Shown in pieces: positions 49,833 to 59,800 of a stretch of 64,000 bases of DNA. Each line of letters opens with the position of its first letter. The first letter of the stretch is position 1. The position numbers and the translations under genes were made by a program. Location of the stretch: contig JAPFFF010000002.1 of the NCBI GenBank assembly GCA_039105265.1, positions 7,440,001 to 7,504,000 on the forward strand, in the 5' to 3' direction. Origin of the DNA: Tritrichomonas musculus (lineage: Eukaryota > Parabasalia > Tritrichomonadida > Tritrichomonadidae). The notes beneath the pieces were generated by a model that saw only the letters and a list, made by a program, of their open reading frames with translations, was not told the DNA's origin and searched no databases.

Positions 49833-51200
49833 ATGTCTCAACAAGCAGAGCAGACTCAGTTTCAAGAAATAGATGAATCCAGTGACTCAAGAGTAGATGA
49901 ATCTATCTCAAGTCAAGATTCTAGAGAAAGTTCTTATGAAAGCCCACTTGATCCATCAGAAAAGAAGGAAGTTAGCCAACAAGAATTTAAAGAAATTGGC
50001 TTCTGGGGAAATCTTTTTAATTTACTTAATTGTATGCTTGGTGCAGGAATCCTTAGTATCCCATCTACATTTAATGATTCAGGTATTGTTGTTTCATTCA
50101 TCATTATGGCAGCTGTTGCTATCATAACTCATTATGCAACAGTTATCACATTAACTCTTCAACATAAAACTGGTGCAAGCGGTTTTGACGATTTAGCATT
50201 AATGATTTTAGGAAAAATTGGTTCATGGAGCCTTAGTGCAATGATTATTGTATTCAACATGGGTGCCAACTTAGCATATTTAGTTCTTGGTGTTGACTTC
50301 ATCACTTCATGGTTTGGCTTTGCTAATATTGATGTTTCTTCTTCATTATATAGAGCACTTATTACATTAATTTACGGCCTTGCTTTACCAATTGCTTTGT
50401 CAATCCCTAAGAGTTTGAACTTTTTGAGCTACATCTCTACAATTGCCATCTTCTTTATCTTCTTCTACATTATTGCCATTTTTGTTAAATTTGGAATTCA
50501 TGTTCATGATGGTCTTCCAGTTGGAAAGGATCTTCTTATTGCAAAAGCCGATATTAAGCTCTTCTCTTCCATTTCCGTTTATGCCACAGCATTTTCATTA
50601 CCAGTTTGCATTCTCCCACTCATCTGGCAATACACACCAAACTTAAAGAAGAGGAATTTTTCAAGTTTCCTTTCACTCACACTTGTTTTCATTATCACAG
50701 CCGTTCCATCTGTTTTTGCTTATCTTATGTATGGCGATCACTGTGAAGGAAACATTTTGAAGAACTTTTCAGATAAAGATGTTTTAATGACAATCGTCAG
50801 AGTTGGCTTCTTCTTAATTGTTACAGTTTCATATCCAATCACTCATCCAGCTATTATTTGCTCATTTAGCGCCCTCATCTTTAAGGAAAATAATGCATCT
50901 GCATTAAATGGATGGAGAAGATGGCTCTGCCTTGGCCTTTCTAACTTAATTCCACTTATTATTGCTATGTTCCTTCCAGAAATGAAGCCGGCTCTTGAAG
51001 TTGCTGGCGCTCTCGGAGGATGCCTTGGAAACTTCTTCCTTCCAGCTGTAATGTGGATCAAGACTTCAGACAAACCTCTCTCACATTATACAAACATATT
51101 GTCTATTTTATTAGCCATCTTTGGCGTTGTTTCTGCTGTTATTTCTACCTATATCGCTGTCGAATCGGCAATAGATGCCTTCAAGACTGTTTCATTTTAA
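49833..51200 (+). CDS. Amino acid/auxin permease family (SLC38-like) transporter
   Basis: 455 residues. A Ser/Glu/Gln-rich cytosolic N-terminus (~1-55) is followed by about eleven hydrophobic segments. The first contains 'NLLNCMLGAGILSIPSTF', the signature of the AAAP family (unwound TM1, GxGILxxP). Later features fit too: 'SLPVCILPLIWQYTPNL' and 'LEVAGALGGCLGNFFLPAVMW'. It is expected to move neutral amino acids across the plasma membrane or lysosome. Codons are richer in C at third positions than in neighbouring genes, suggesting high expression. The strong initiator 20 bases before the ATG agrees. There is no gene on either side in the same unit. Confidence 0.9.
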   Translation: MSQQAEQTQFQEIDESSDSRVDESISSQDSRESSYESPLDPSEKKEVSQQEFKEIGFWGNLFNLLNCMLGAGILSIPSTFNDSGIVVSFIIMAAVAIITHYATVITLTLQHKTGASGFDDLALMILGKIGSWSLSAMIIVFNMGANLAYLVLGVDFITSWFGFANIDVSSSLYRALITLIYGLALPIALSIPKSLNFLSYISTIAIFFIFFYIIAIFVKFGIHVHDGLPVGKDLLIAKADIKLFSSISVYATAFSLPVCILPLIWQYTPNLKKRNFSSFLSLTLVFIITAVPSVFAYLMYGDHCEGNILKNFSDKDVLMTIVRVGFFLIVTVSYPITHPAIICSFSALIFKENNASALNGWRRWLCLGLSNLIPLIIAMFLPEMKPALEVAGALGGCLGNFFLPAVMWIKTSDKPLSHYTNILSILLAIFGVVSAVISTYIAVESAIDAFKTVSF

Positions 51201-51571
51201 TTATTATGCGTCTATTTTAACATATTAAGCTGTTGAATCAGCATTATATTCTTTCAAGTCTGTATTATTTTTACTAATTATATTTTAAACTGCCGTTGTT
51301 TTAAATTTAATTTGATTTTTTCATTGTTTTTTTAGTGAAGTGATATTGCGTTTTTTCTTTATTTGATTCAATATTGCATAAATGTGCACAAGCTTCAAGT
51401 GATTTGCATAATGGAAATTCATTGATTTCGCTTGGCCTTTGCTCTATTTCAAGCAGAAAAGATATTTTGAAAATAATGATATTAATAAAAAACACGAATA
51501 CAATATTTAAAAAAAGCGATAAATCATCAAATTAACAGAATCAAAAACAAACAAACAATTAATAACTATGC
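51201..51571. other. Convergent 3' spacer
   Basis: 371 bases between the convergent transporter and CFAP97-like genes. A 62-codon minus-strand frame (51,307-51,495) has plausible residues but no ATG start, so it is not called. No repeat or RNA gene is seen. Confidence 0.45.
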
Positions 51572-52600
51572 TCATTCTGTAATTCCATTAAGAACATCTA
51601 ACATTTCAGTTAATCTTCCTTTTTCTCCTTCACCTCCTAGAGTAGTATCTTCATCTTCTTTTTGAGCTATATCATTCAAATTTTCATTTTGATCTTGATT
51701 TTCGTTTTTGTTTTCATTTTGATCTTGGTTTTCATTCTCATTTCGATCTTGATCTTCATTTTCATTTTGCTCTTGGTTCTCATTTTGATCTTGGTTCTCG
51801 TTTTGCTCTTGGTTCTCATTTTGATCTTGATCTTGCGTATCATTCTCATTTTGAACTTGATTTTCATTCTCATTTTGATCTTGTATCTCTTCCTCTGCTT
51901 GATCTTGATTTTCAGCCTCGTTTTGCTCTTGATTCTCATTCTCAGTTTGCTCTTGGTTTTCATTTGGCTCTTGATTTTCATTCTCGTTTTGGTCTTGGTT
52001 CTCATTTCGGTTTTGATCTTGGTTTTCATCAGCATTTTGATCTTGGATCTCATCAGCATCTTGGTTTTCATTTTCATTTGAGTTTTGTTCGTTGGTTATG
52101 TTATCATTTTCATTATTAATGTCTTTTGCATTATTTTCGTCTGTACTTATATTGTTGGATATACTTTCTTGTTTTTCTTCTGGGATATTTTCGTTTTCAA
52201 GAGATGGATTCAATGGTGGTAATTTCTTCGATTTTGCATCTTCTTTTTGGTCAAAACTTGTGTATGCTTTTCTTGAAAATGCCATTGAATTATACATCTC
52301 ACTTACCCAATTTGGCCTGCTGTTTTGAGTTTTTGACTGGGAAACTCCTTTTTTACTTTTGTTACGACTTTGGTTATATCTTGAAATTAAACGAATATTT
52401 TCTTCACCAGTTTGAATGATATACCTCTGTAACTCAATTTGCCTAGTTCTTCTATTGACTAAATACGAAGGAGGTATAGGTTGGCTATCATCTACCAAAT
52501 GCTTACAACTCCGAAGAGCATCAATATGCTTTCTGTACTGGCGACGCCTTTCTTGCATTTCTAAAAAAGCACTTGCAGTTGGAAATCCACGATTTGACAT
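51572..52600 (-). CDS. CFAP97/Hemingway-like domain protein with Asn/Glu/Gln repeat tail
   Basis: 342 residues. Residues ~14-80 ('ERRRQYRKHIDALRSCKHLV', then 'DDSQPIPPSYLVNRR', then 'EENIRLISRYNQ') resemble the CFAP97/KIAA1430 (Hemingway) domain: basic helix, conserved D-x-x-P-P-x-x-Y region, then E-x-E/N-x-x-L helix. Residues ~165-320 are a long tandem array of NENQDQ/NENQEQ variants. CFAP97-type proteins are linked to flagella and axonemes, which would suit a multi-flagellate cell. The domain call is by eye and could be wrong. The repeat tail is disordered and presumably variable in length. Confidence 0.55.
   Translation of the reverse strand: MSNRGFPTASAFLEMQERRRQYRKHIDALRSCKHLVDDSQPIPPSYLVNRRTRQIELQRYIIQTGEENIRLISRYNQSRNKSKKGVSQSKTQNSRPNWVSEMYNSMAFSRKAYTSFDQKEDAKSKKLPPLNPSLENENIPEEKQESISNNISTDENNAKDINNENDNITNEQNSNENENQDADEIQDQNADENQDQNRNENQDQNENENQEPNENQEQTENENQEQNEAENQDQAEEEIQDQNENENQVQNENDTQDQDQNENQEQNENQDQNENQEQNENEDQDRNENENQDQNENKNENQDQNENLNDIAQKEDEDTTLGGEGEKGRLTEMLDVLNGITE
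51676..52081 (-). repeat. In-frame NENQDQ-type tandem repeat
   Basis: About 400 bases of hexanucleotide- and 18-base-based repeat encode Asn-Glu-Asn-Gln-Asp/Glu-Gln units. Long antisense open frames in this stretch arise only from the repeat. Confidence 0.8.
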
Positions 52601-52848
52601 TGATATCTAGAGCGATTTTGATGAATTTTTTATAACAAATCTCTATTTCAAAAAAATCAATGAATTAACTTAAAAATTTGATAAAAAACGTTAATTGGAC
52701 AAAACGTATTTTCAATAAAATTTATATAGAGCAATTTTTTTTTAAAATTCATAAATAATATGCTTTTTTACACCAAAACTATTTTAAGATAAAACGAATT
52801 GAAATATGGTTGTATTTAATTGAAAAGATAAAATTGATAAAAAAAAAA

Positions 52849-53463
52849 ATGAATGATGAAAATGAAACTGTCAAGATTAAAATTGTTTTAATTGGCGGAC
52901 CAAGTGTAGGAAAGACATCTCTTATTCGCTATTTTGTTGAAGGATCTACTCCTTTTGATACAAAACCCACACTTCAGCTCGCTTACCAAAACAAAGATAT
53001 TGAAATTAACAATACTCCTGTAAGATTAAACATATGCGATACAGCGGGACAAGAAAAGTTCCAATCCGTTGCACCCAATTTTTATCGCACTTCAGATGCT
53101 GCTATGATTGTTTTTGATATTACCCAGCCAAGCTCTTTTGAAAAAGCAAAGGAATGGTTAGATGAATTAAGTGCTGCAATGCCTGATACTTTTATAATTT
53201 TAATCGTTGGAAATAAAAATGATTTAACAGACAGAAGAGTTTCTTATGAAGAAGCCATGGAATATGCAAGCGCTAATGGCGTTTCATATATGGAATCTTC
53301 AGCTCATACCGGTGATGGCGTTGAAAATTGCTTCTATTACTTAACCAAAGAGGTTCTATCCAAAAAAGCATCCACACCTGAATTTACGACTGAAGTCGTT
53401 GACATTTCGCAACCAACTATACAACAACCGGTTAATGATGAAAAGAAGAAAGGGTGCTGCTGA
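52849..53463 (+). CDS. Rab5/Rab21-like small GTPase
   Basis: 204 residues from the ATG at 52,849. The frame is open to 52,810 without an ATG. P-loop 'GGPSVGKTS' is at ~16-24. Switch II 'DTAGQEKFQSVAPNFYR' is of the Rab5/21/22 kind. G4 is 'NKND' and G5 'ESSA'. The C-terminus is 'DEKKKGCC', a standard double-cysteine prenylation site. Switch I 'TKPTLQLAY' departs from the usual TIG(A/V)xF, so effector binding may differ from canonical Rab5. It probably acts in endocytic or early-endosome traffic. It is co-directional with the downstream TPR gene 276 bases away. Confidence 0.85.
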   Translation: MNDENETVKIKIVLIGGPSVGKTSLIRYFVEGSTPFDTKPTLQLAYQNKDIEINNTPVRLNICDTAGQEKFQSVAPNFYRTSDAAMIVFDITQPSSFEKAKEWLDELSAAMPDTFIILIVGNKNDLTDRRVSYEEAMEYASANGVSYMESSAHTGDGVENCFYYLTKEVLSKKASTPEFTTEVVDISQPTIQQPVNDEKKKGCC

Positions 53464-53739
53464 GAAAAACATTTGGTTTTATATCCAACACCTATAATAT
53501 ATTTCATTGTAAATAATTTACTATTTTTGAAAAATTTAATATTTCAACTTGTTTACTATTAATATTTGGAAAAAAGTTCATTGATTGCAAAATATTAATT
53601 AATTGAATAAATATAACTCTAAAAAGAAAAAGTTTGTTAACGGCTATATATCTGGTGAAATTAAAATAATGTAAAAAATAATTATTCAAAAAAATTCAGA
53701 AGAATTAATGGCCGGCCATTTATTTTCTTATTATTATTT

Positions 53740-55401
53740 ATGGAAGAGGTTAAACAGATTCTCACCAAAGGAGCTGAACTTATCGATAAAAAAGAATATG
53801 TAGAAGCCAACAAATTATTTACAGAAGGTTTATCGAAAATTGAGGAAAATAAAAACGAAAACTTAGAATATAAAAAACTTTACTATGAACTTCTCTTGAA
53901 ACGTTCATTCAATTCTTTCCTTCAAGAAAATTACGATATTGCTGAAGATGATGTCAAAATAATTTTAAAATCATGCGCCGAAACCCAAGAAGATCCTAAA
54001 GAAAAAGAACTACAAATTCAAACATTGAGCACAGCCCATTTTCGTCTTGGACAAATTAATGAATTAAGAGGCAATTTACTGACGTGCCTTAAAGAATATG
54101 ATTTATCTGTTTCGCTTGTTCCTGATGGTGAAGGAAAAGCATCATTATCTAGAGTATACACAGATATAGGCCTTCCACCAATTTCAGATGCTCCTGAAAT
54201 GGCTCCTTTCTTAAAAATCAGTAAATGCTTACTTAAAGATGAAAATGAGCTATTAGAGGCACTAACAAATTCTTTGAAATATATCAAAACAAGTACATTT
54301 GATGCTGCAACATTTAGCACAGTTGGAGGCTGCCGTATTTATTTTAGTGTTATACAGGTATATATGAAAGCACCTGCTATACTTGGAGCTTGTATCCAAT
54401 GTTTGACCGTTCTTGCTCAAAAGGGTGCAAAAGATGTTTATTCAGGATACCCTTTAATTAAGCATGTTTTTGATTTTGCTGTTATTAACAATAGACCTCT
54501 CTTTGCTCTCCTAATTCAATTAATTAAATATACACCACCCAGTCTATTAATGTATATGGATAAACTCGACTTTATTGATCCACTTTGTGATGGATTAACA
54601 CTAGATCTTAATGACGAAGAAACAGAAACAGTTATGTATCTTATTTTCCATATGGCTGACAAAGATGAACAAATACAAAAAGTTCATAATGAAGGAGTAA
54701 CAGAGATTTGCCTTAAAAAGCGCAATAATGGCTCATTTATGCTTTTGAGTAAGCTCTGCTTCGTTGAAGAAGCTTGCAAGCTTGCAGTTAAAGAAGGTAT
54801 CATTGACTGGACAATTCAATTTTTAAGCAACGACAAATCTGAAGTTCATCTTCTTCTTGCATCACTCACAATTCTCCCCGAAGCCTTGAAAGTTGCTAAA
54901 AACAATAACAACGATAATAACAATAATGACAATTCATTTAACGAAATGATACAAAAAATTGTTCCTCTTGTTGTAAAATGCATTTTGTCTCATACAAAAG
55001 AAGTTGTTATTGTATCAAATGGCTTCAATGTTTTAACTTTCTGTCTTCCTTTCGCTAAACAAGAAATTATTCAATTGAAAGTGATTCAAGCAGCATCTGT
55101 CCTTTTATCTGTTCATAACGATGATGCTAAAACAGCTGCAACAATTATTGAATTTCTTTTCGATTGCTGCGAAGTCCTTGGACCAGAAGAAGTGAAAAAA
55201 GTTCGACCTGTACTTCAAACTGCTATGAAGACACTTAATACTCATGCTAATAATCCACTTGTTGTTGAATATGGGGCCGGACTTGCTGTTTACCTTGATC
55301 ATCATAGAATGAATGAACTTTTGCAAGCTGCAATGGAAGTATGCCCTAAGTCAGACATTCTTAAAAGAATGAAGGAAATAGCACGAACCCATAAAGCTTA
55401 A
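53740..55401 (+). CDS. TPR plus armadillo-like repeat protein
   Basis: 553 residues. The first ~125 residues form a TPR unit of three motifs ('KGAELIDKKEYVEANKLFTE', 'YELLLKRSFNSFLQENYDIA', 'AHFRLGQINELRGNLLTCLK'), the kind that docks Hsp70/Hsp90 tails or other peptides. From ~200 to the end the sequence is all-helical with armadillo/HEAT rhythm ('GGCRIYFSVIQVYMKAPAIL', 'VVEYGAGLAVYLDHH'). An Asn/Asp run lies at ~385-400. The TPR-then-ARM order recalls UNC-45-type myosin chaperones, but length and detail do not prove it. No initiator is clear; a GGCCGGCC palindrome lies 25 bases before the ATG. Confidence 0.75.
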   Translation: MEEVKQILTKGAELIDKKEYVEANKLFTEGLSKIEENKNENLEYKKLYYELLLKRSFNSFLQENYDIAEDDVKIILKSCAETQEDPKEKELQIQTLSTAHFRLGQINELRGNLLTCLKEYDLSVSLVPDGEGKASLSRVYTDIGLPPISDAPEMAPFLKISKCLLKDENELLEALTNSLKYIKTSTFDAATFSTVGGCRIYFSVIQVYMKAPAILGACIQCLTVLAQKGAKDVYSGYPLIKHVFDFAVINNRPLFALLIQLIKYTPPSLLMYMDKLDFIDPLCDGLTLDLNDEETETVMYLIFHMADKDEQIQKVHNEGVTEICLKKRNNGSFMLLSKLCFVEEACKLAVKEGIIDWTIQFLSNDKSEVHLLLASLTILPEALKVAKNNNNDNNNNDNSFNEMIQKIVPLVVKCILSHTKEVVIVSNGFNVLTFCLPFAKQEIIQLKVIQAASVLLSVHNDDAKTAATIIEFLFDCCEVLGPEEVKKVRPVLQTAMKTLNTHANNPLVVEYGAGLAVYLDHHRMNELLQAAMEVCPKSDILKRMKEIARTHKA

Positions 55402-55642
55402 TTTGTGTGAAATATTTAAGTAAATAAATAAATCAAGATAATTTGTAAAAATTTAATTATTACAATTTATTATTATTTCGTTAATTAACTCTATTAATCT
55501 ATAATGCTTTCATTTAGTTTTGCAAAATTGTATTAAATCTTAAAATTATAACTATCCTATTGACAAAAAAAACATTAATTGCTTTTACAAAAAGCTAATA
55601 AAACGTTTTAATGTTTCTTTTTCCTATGCAATTACTTTTTTT

Positions 55643-55909
55643 TCAGGAGAGGTAAAATACTACTCTTTTTGTAATTACTGCTCCACAACATGGACATTTT
55701 TTAGGATCAGGAAGTTTTTCGAAGCATTCTTGACATATTGACGCGTGATGACAAGGAAAAAACATTAAATCCATTAAGTTTGATTCACATATTTTACAAT
55801 AACCTGGCCTTCTTGTTGGATTTGGATTCACACCAATGAAAACAGCATCATTCGACGAATCTGAATTTTCTGTCTCACTTGAAATATAAATTGGGTTTGA
55901 AGCACTCAT
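55643..55909 (-). CDS. Small C-terminal RING finger protein
   Basis: 88 residues. The N-terminus (~1-35) is Ser/Asn-rich and disordered. The C-terminal RING (~37-80) reads 'CKICESNLMDLMFFPCHHAS', then 'ICQECFEKL', then 'CPCCGAVITKRV'. All eight zinc ligands are present, in the order C-x2-C, C-x-H, C-x2-C, C-x2-C, resembling the C-terminal RINGs of IAP and MGRN-type ligases ('CPxCR..I...V.' style). It probably works as a ubiquitin E3 or E3 subunit. The start region is duplicated 50 bases upstream (separate entry). Confidence 0.8.
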   Translation of the reverse strand: MSASNPIYISSETENSDSSNDAVFIGVNPNPTRRPGYCKICESNLMDLMFFPCHHASICQECFEKLPDPKKCPCCGAVITKRVVFYLS

Positions 55910-55968
55910 TTTATAAAATTTTTTTAAAAAAATTTGACCTTTATAAATGAAGCACTCATTTTATAAAA
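55898..55968 (-). repeat. 21-bp direct repeat duplicating the start codon of the RING gene, creating an 11-codon upstream frame
   Basis: tgaagcactcattttataaaa occurs at 55,898-55,918 and again at 55,948-55,968. On the minus strand each copy reads ttttataaaATGAGTGCTTCA. The upstream copy opens a short frame (MSASFIKVKFF, then stop) that begins with the same four residues as the gene. A TCATTT initiator match lies within the upstream copy at 55,950-55,945. Transcripts starting there would skip the upstream ATG. Confidence 0.8.
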
Positions 55969-56074
55969 AAAAAATAATTATTCTTAAGCAATTCAGATAG
56001 ATAAGCTTGAAATTCATTTATTAATTACAAAAAATAATGGAAGCAATGTAATACAGATTTAATTGATATAGATT

Positions 56075-56563
56075 TCATTTTCTTCCAGTTTTTAGAACTT
56101 TTTGGTTGTATTCTTGACGATCATATAGATATTCACGATTTGCTTCAATGTTTAAAGGGGATTCTGGGTTTGGATCGTCTAACATTGATATAACGGAAAC
56201 AACAATTGATTCAACTGTATGAACTGGTAACCATCGTTCACTTGCTGATTCATAATCAAATTTATCTTTACCAGGAGGATGCAAAATAGAAATACAAACA
56301 GTTCCATCTTTGCCAATATTTGGATGCCACATAGAGCAAGTAAATTTCATTTTGGGAGGAGACATTGGAAAATCATCTGGAAATGTTAATTCAGCAGGGA
56401 AAATACGGCCTTCAAACAATGTTCCTTTTTGTCCAATTATATCAACCTTCCAGTGGAAAAGATCACCATTAATTAAATTACATTTGTAGTAAGGTGAATC
56501 TTTTTGCTGCTCTTCTTTCAACATATTATTAATTCTTCTTGCTGCTGCTCTTCTATTATCCAT
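56075..56563 (-). CDS. Ubiquitin-conjugating enzyme E2, UBE2G1-like
   Basis: 162 residues. The UBC fold spans almost the whole length. The HPN motif 'WHPNIGKDGTVCISIL' places the catalytic Cys at residue 90. After it comes the long acidic-loop insertion 'HPPGKDKFDYESASERW' found in the UBE2G/Cdc34 group. 'LPVHTVESIVVSVISMLDDP' matches UBE2G1 better than UBE2G2. UBE2G-type enzymes build Lys48-linked chains and serve ER-associated degradation and cullin ligases. Length fits UBE2G1 (~170). TCATAA on the minus strand at 56,582-56,577, about 17 bases before the ATG, may be the initiator. Confidence 0.9.
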   Translation of the reverse strand: MDNRRAAARRINNMLKEEQQKDSPYYKCNLINGDLFHWKVDIIGQKGTLFEGRIFPAELTFPDDFPMSPPKMKFTCSMWHPNIGKDGTVCISILHPPGKDKFDYESASERWLPVHTVESIVVSVISMLDDPNPESPLNIEANREYLYDRQEYNQKVLKTGRK

Positions 56564-56874
56564 TATTTCTATATATTATGAACCAAAATTTTGTTAGATA
56601 ATTTGGAACAAAAAAAAAATTTTTAACTTTTTGAGAACAAAATTATCAAATAGATGGCACAAAAAAAATAAAACAGAGCACATTACGTTAAATCCACAAA
56701 AAAAGACATAGATTCATTCAAAAAATAAGATTAAAAAAACAAAACAAAACAAAACAAAAAAAAAACAAAACAAAAAAAAATATTACGGTAAATATATTAT
56801 AATATAAAAAGACTTTATTATTATTATTATTATTCCTAAATAAAAAACCATAAAGGTTTTTATTTAAACTAGTT
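56564..56874. other. Spacer with AAAAC and TTA simple repeats
   Basis: 311 bases between the E2 start and the glycosidase stop. It includes (AAAAC)n around 56,735-56,778 and (TTA)n around 56,815-56,834. No gene. Confidence 0.6.
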
Positions 56875-59800
56875 TTAAGCTTGAGTATATTTATTTTTAT
56901 CGTCACTTATAAGAGGGAATGATATTTGAGATTGTTCAGATGATTTCTTCTTCTTAATAACTAGAATGACAATGATGACAATGATTGCAATCAAGGCAAT
57001 TGAACCAACAACGGCACCAATAATGATATATTTCTTACTCTTTTTACCATCATCGTCATCGTCATCGTCACCACCATCATCATCATCACTAGTATCAGCT
57101 GTTTCGTTATATTTGAAACCATAATCAGAAACGAAAACGCTATTATAAGTTACAGGTGCCTTCTTCAAAGTAACACTTTTAATTGTCAACGAATCAACAG
57201 CCGATTCAGCATTATAAGCGGAATTAGCTATTTCACCATCAATGTAAATCTTGAGCATTTTATTTCTTTCACGGACGATGACGATTGTTGTATTCTTCTT
57301 AGTTGGAATGTTTTCGCGAGATACAACATTAAGTTCACCAAGAGTAAACTTAACTTTATTATTAACAATTTCGACTTTAAATGCATTGTTACCCTCACCT
57401 TGAAGAAGAAGAAGATCGTCATTCTTGTTGTTTTGGATTTCATCAATGTTAAGTTGGATTGAGAAGGAATCAGTAGAGAATTGTTTGTCCATTAAAACTT
57501 GATCACCTGAAGAAGCATCGATGTGAGTGTTATTGAAGACAAACAAGCTATGCTTTGAATAAGTAAACTGACGCTTGTCATTCAGTTTGTTACCAAGTTG
57601 ATCTGAAACGCCATTCATTTCAACTTCGTAATCTTCTCCGTCTTCCATTTCTTCAGTCTTAAGAATGATTGTACGAAGATCGGCCTTTAATGAGACATTA
57701 TAAATTTGAAGATCTTTAATGTTGTAGTTTTCTTTGCGAGGAATGATTCGCTTGTTGAATCGAATGAGGACTTTCTTCTTGGAAGCAGCACGACAAAGTT
57801 CAATTGTTGGCGGTTCTGTATCTTTCTTCTCTTCAAAGTCAATGATTCGTGCTTCACCTGGATTCAATGTTCCTTTAATGACATCGTTGTAATGCGTCTC
57901 TTTGCCTTCTTCGAGGTCTTCTTCAGTCTTGTGGCTAAGAACGACTTTGCGGAACGTTGAACCAATTTTCTCTGGCACTCCAATGTCTCGGTTAAGAGTG
58001 ATTGAGAAGTCTTGCTTCTCGCCAGATGGATTCCTGATTGCTATCGTGCCAGATTTCTCATTCCAGGCGGAATAGCCGTAGACAGCGCCAAGACGAGGCT
58101 CTCCTCCGAATCTTTGTGAGTGTTGAAGGACGTCAAAACGAGACTCAGTCCAGCGAAGTACTTCACTATTTACATACCATTTCTCGCCTTCATCGAGCAT
58201 CGAATACGTGTAGTACATCTCGGTGAATGCATTGCCTCGCATGGCGCAGAAATAGAGGAACAAGCGGAAGTATTCGTCATCCATTGAGCCTTCAAGTGAG
58301 GTTCCAGCTTTGCCGTAGATTGGGTCATGGTTGTACAGGTTCTTGGCTGGGAATTGGAATTGCAAGTAGTCTGAGAAGTTGTAGTAACAACTGTCACGAT
58401 ATGTAAGCATTTGATCCGCATAGTTGTGGTTGCCTCCAATGTCAATGTACCCAACATCTCCCGAGATTTGGAACCAAACTGAGTTCGCCCATTGAAGATG
58501 GAATGGTGATGGATTAACAAAGCATGTGATTGAGATCCAGAAGTTTGGAATTTCGTTCTCTGATGCAACTTCGCGGAAATGTTCAAAGACATGGATGTAT
58601 CGTTCCCACAGATCGGTGTAGTAATATGCATCATTCGGGCCTCCAACCATGTGATCGTGTGTCTTGTTCGTGCACGCTGCACTCGCAAATCCATCAAGTT
58701 TGAAGTAGTTGATCTTGTATTCCGAAATCCAGTTGCTCAAGAATTTGTCAAGATTCTCAATGTATCGGTGCGAACCAACATCAATGTCGCCTGCTTGTGC
58801 GTTGTAGTAGCCTTTGCCTGCGTCTTCAATGACTTTGCCAAATTGACCTGGAGTCACATATCCTCCACGTGGACCAAGCCAGACTCCAAAGCGTGACGAA
58901 ATTCGATGTGCAAAGTCTGATGGATTCTTCAGACCTTCTGGGAATTTTGTGTTGAAGACCCAGAAGCCTTCTGTGTTGTATGTCGTGCCTGATGTGCCTT
59001 CATCATAAACTCCATACTTGTCTGTGTTGTAGTTGTTCCATCCATCATCAACAACATACGAGTCAAGAGGTGGAACTCCATACTGACTGCAGCCTCGCTC
59101 AATCTCTTTGAACGACTCCAAAATATTGGATTCATTAATCTTGAGCATCCAGTCGTACCACGAGTTGTATTGTTTGCGGAAGGATGTTGGAACTGAAATC
59201 TCTGAAATGTATGAGAAGAGATCATTGCGAACAACTTCAAGTCGACTGCTTCTCGCTGCTCCAATAACTGTCTTCCAGCAGTAGTACGTGTTCTCGTCCT
59301 GATCTTCTTGGTGGGGTGAGTCAGCGAGGAGTTGTCCAAATGTTTTGCCACTGTGATATCGAAGATGAGCAACGTGTTCTTCAATAGCATTGTCATTCAG
59401 TGGGAAGCGACAACCTGTGAAGAATGATTTGATGTAAACTGGTTGACCTAGGTTGATAACAAATGGCGTCAGTCCTGAATCAACATCTTGTTCTCGAATT
59501 GGATGCGTCCATGATGAACTTTCTGTCTCTTCATTCAGAAGGAATGATTCCATGTCAATGAAGTAGATCTTTTGCTTTTCATCTGAGCATTGAATTTCAA
59601 CTTGCTTCTCAATGTATGGCTTGTCTGACATGAGCTCGTATGTCTCTGTAATGTTGAATGTTGTCTCGTAGAACTTGTACTGGAATGTGAAGATAAGCTT
59701 TTGGACATCTTCAGAGTTTCTTTGATATTCATATTCAACATCACAATCAGATGATTTAACTTCCAAGTATGGATCAGGCACGAAATCAGAGTAAAGACTG

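Noticed and set aside
51284-51298. Shared 'ttaaactgccgtt' word at 46,278 and 51,286
   Set aside because: Only about 13 bases with no extended similarity; probably chance.
51307-51495. 62-codon minus-strand frame with some normal-looking sequence
   Set aside because: No ATG near its start. It could be a 3' exon only if an intron existed, and no trichomonad intron signals were seen.
51662-52081. CRISPR-like or satellite interpretation of the regularly spaced repeats in the CFAP97-like gene
   Set aside because: The repeat is in frame, encodes Asn/Glu/Gln units and has no spacers; it is a coding tandem repeat.
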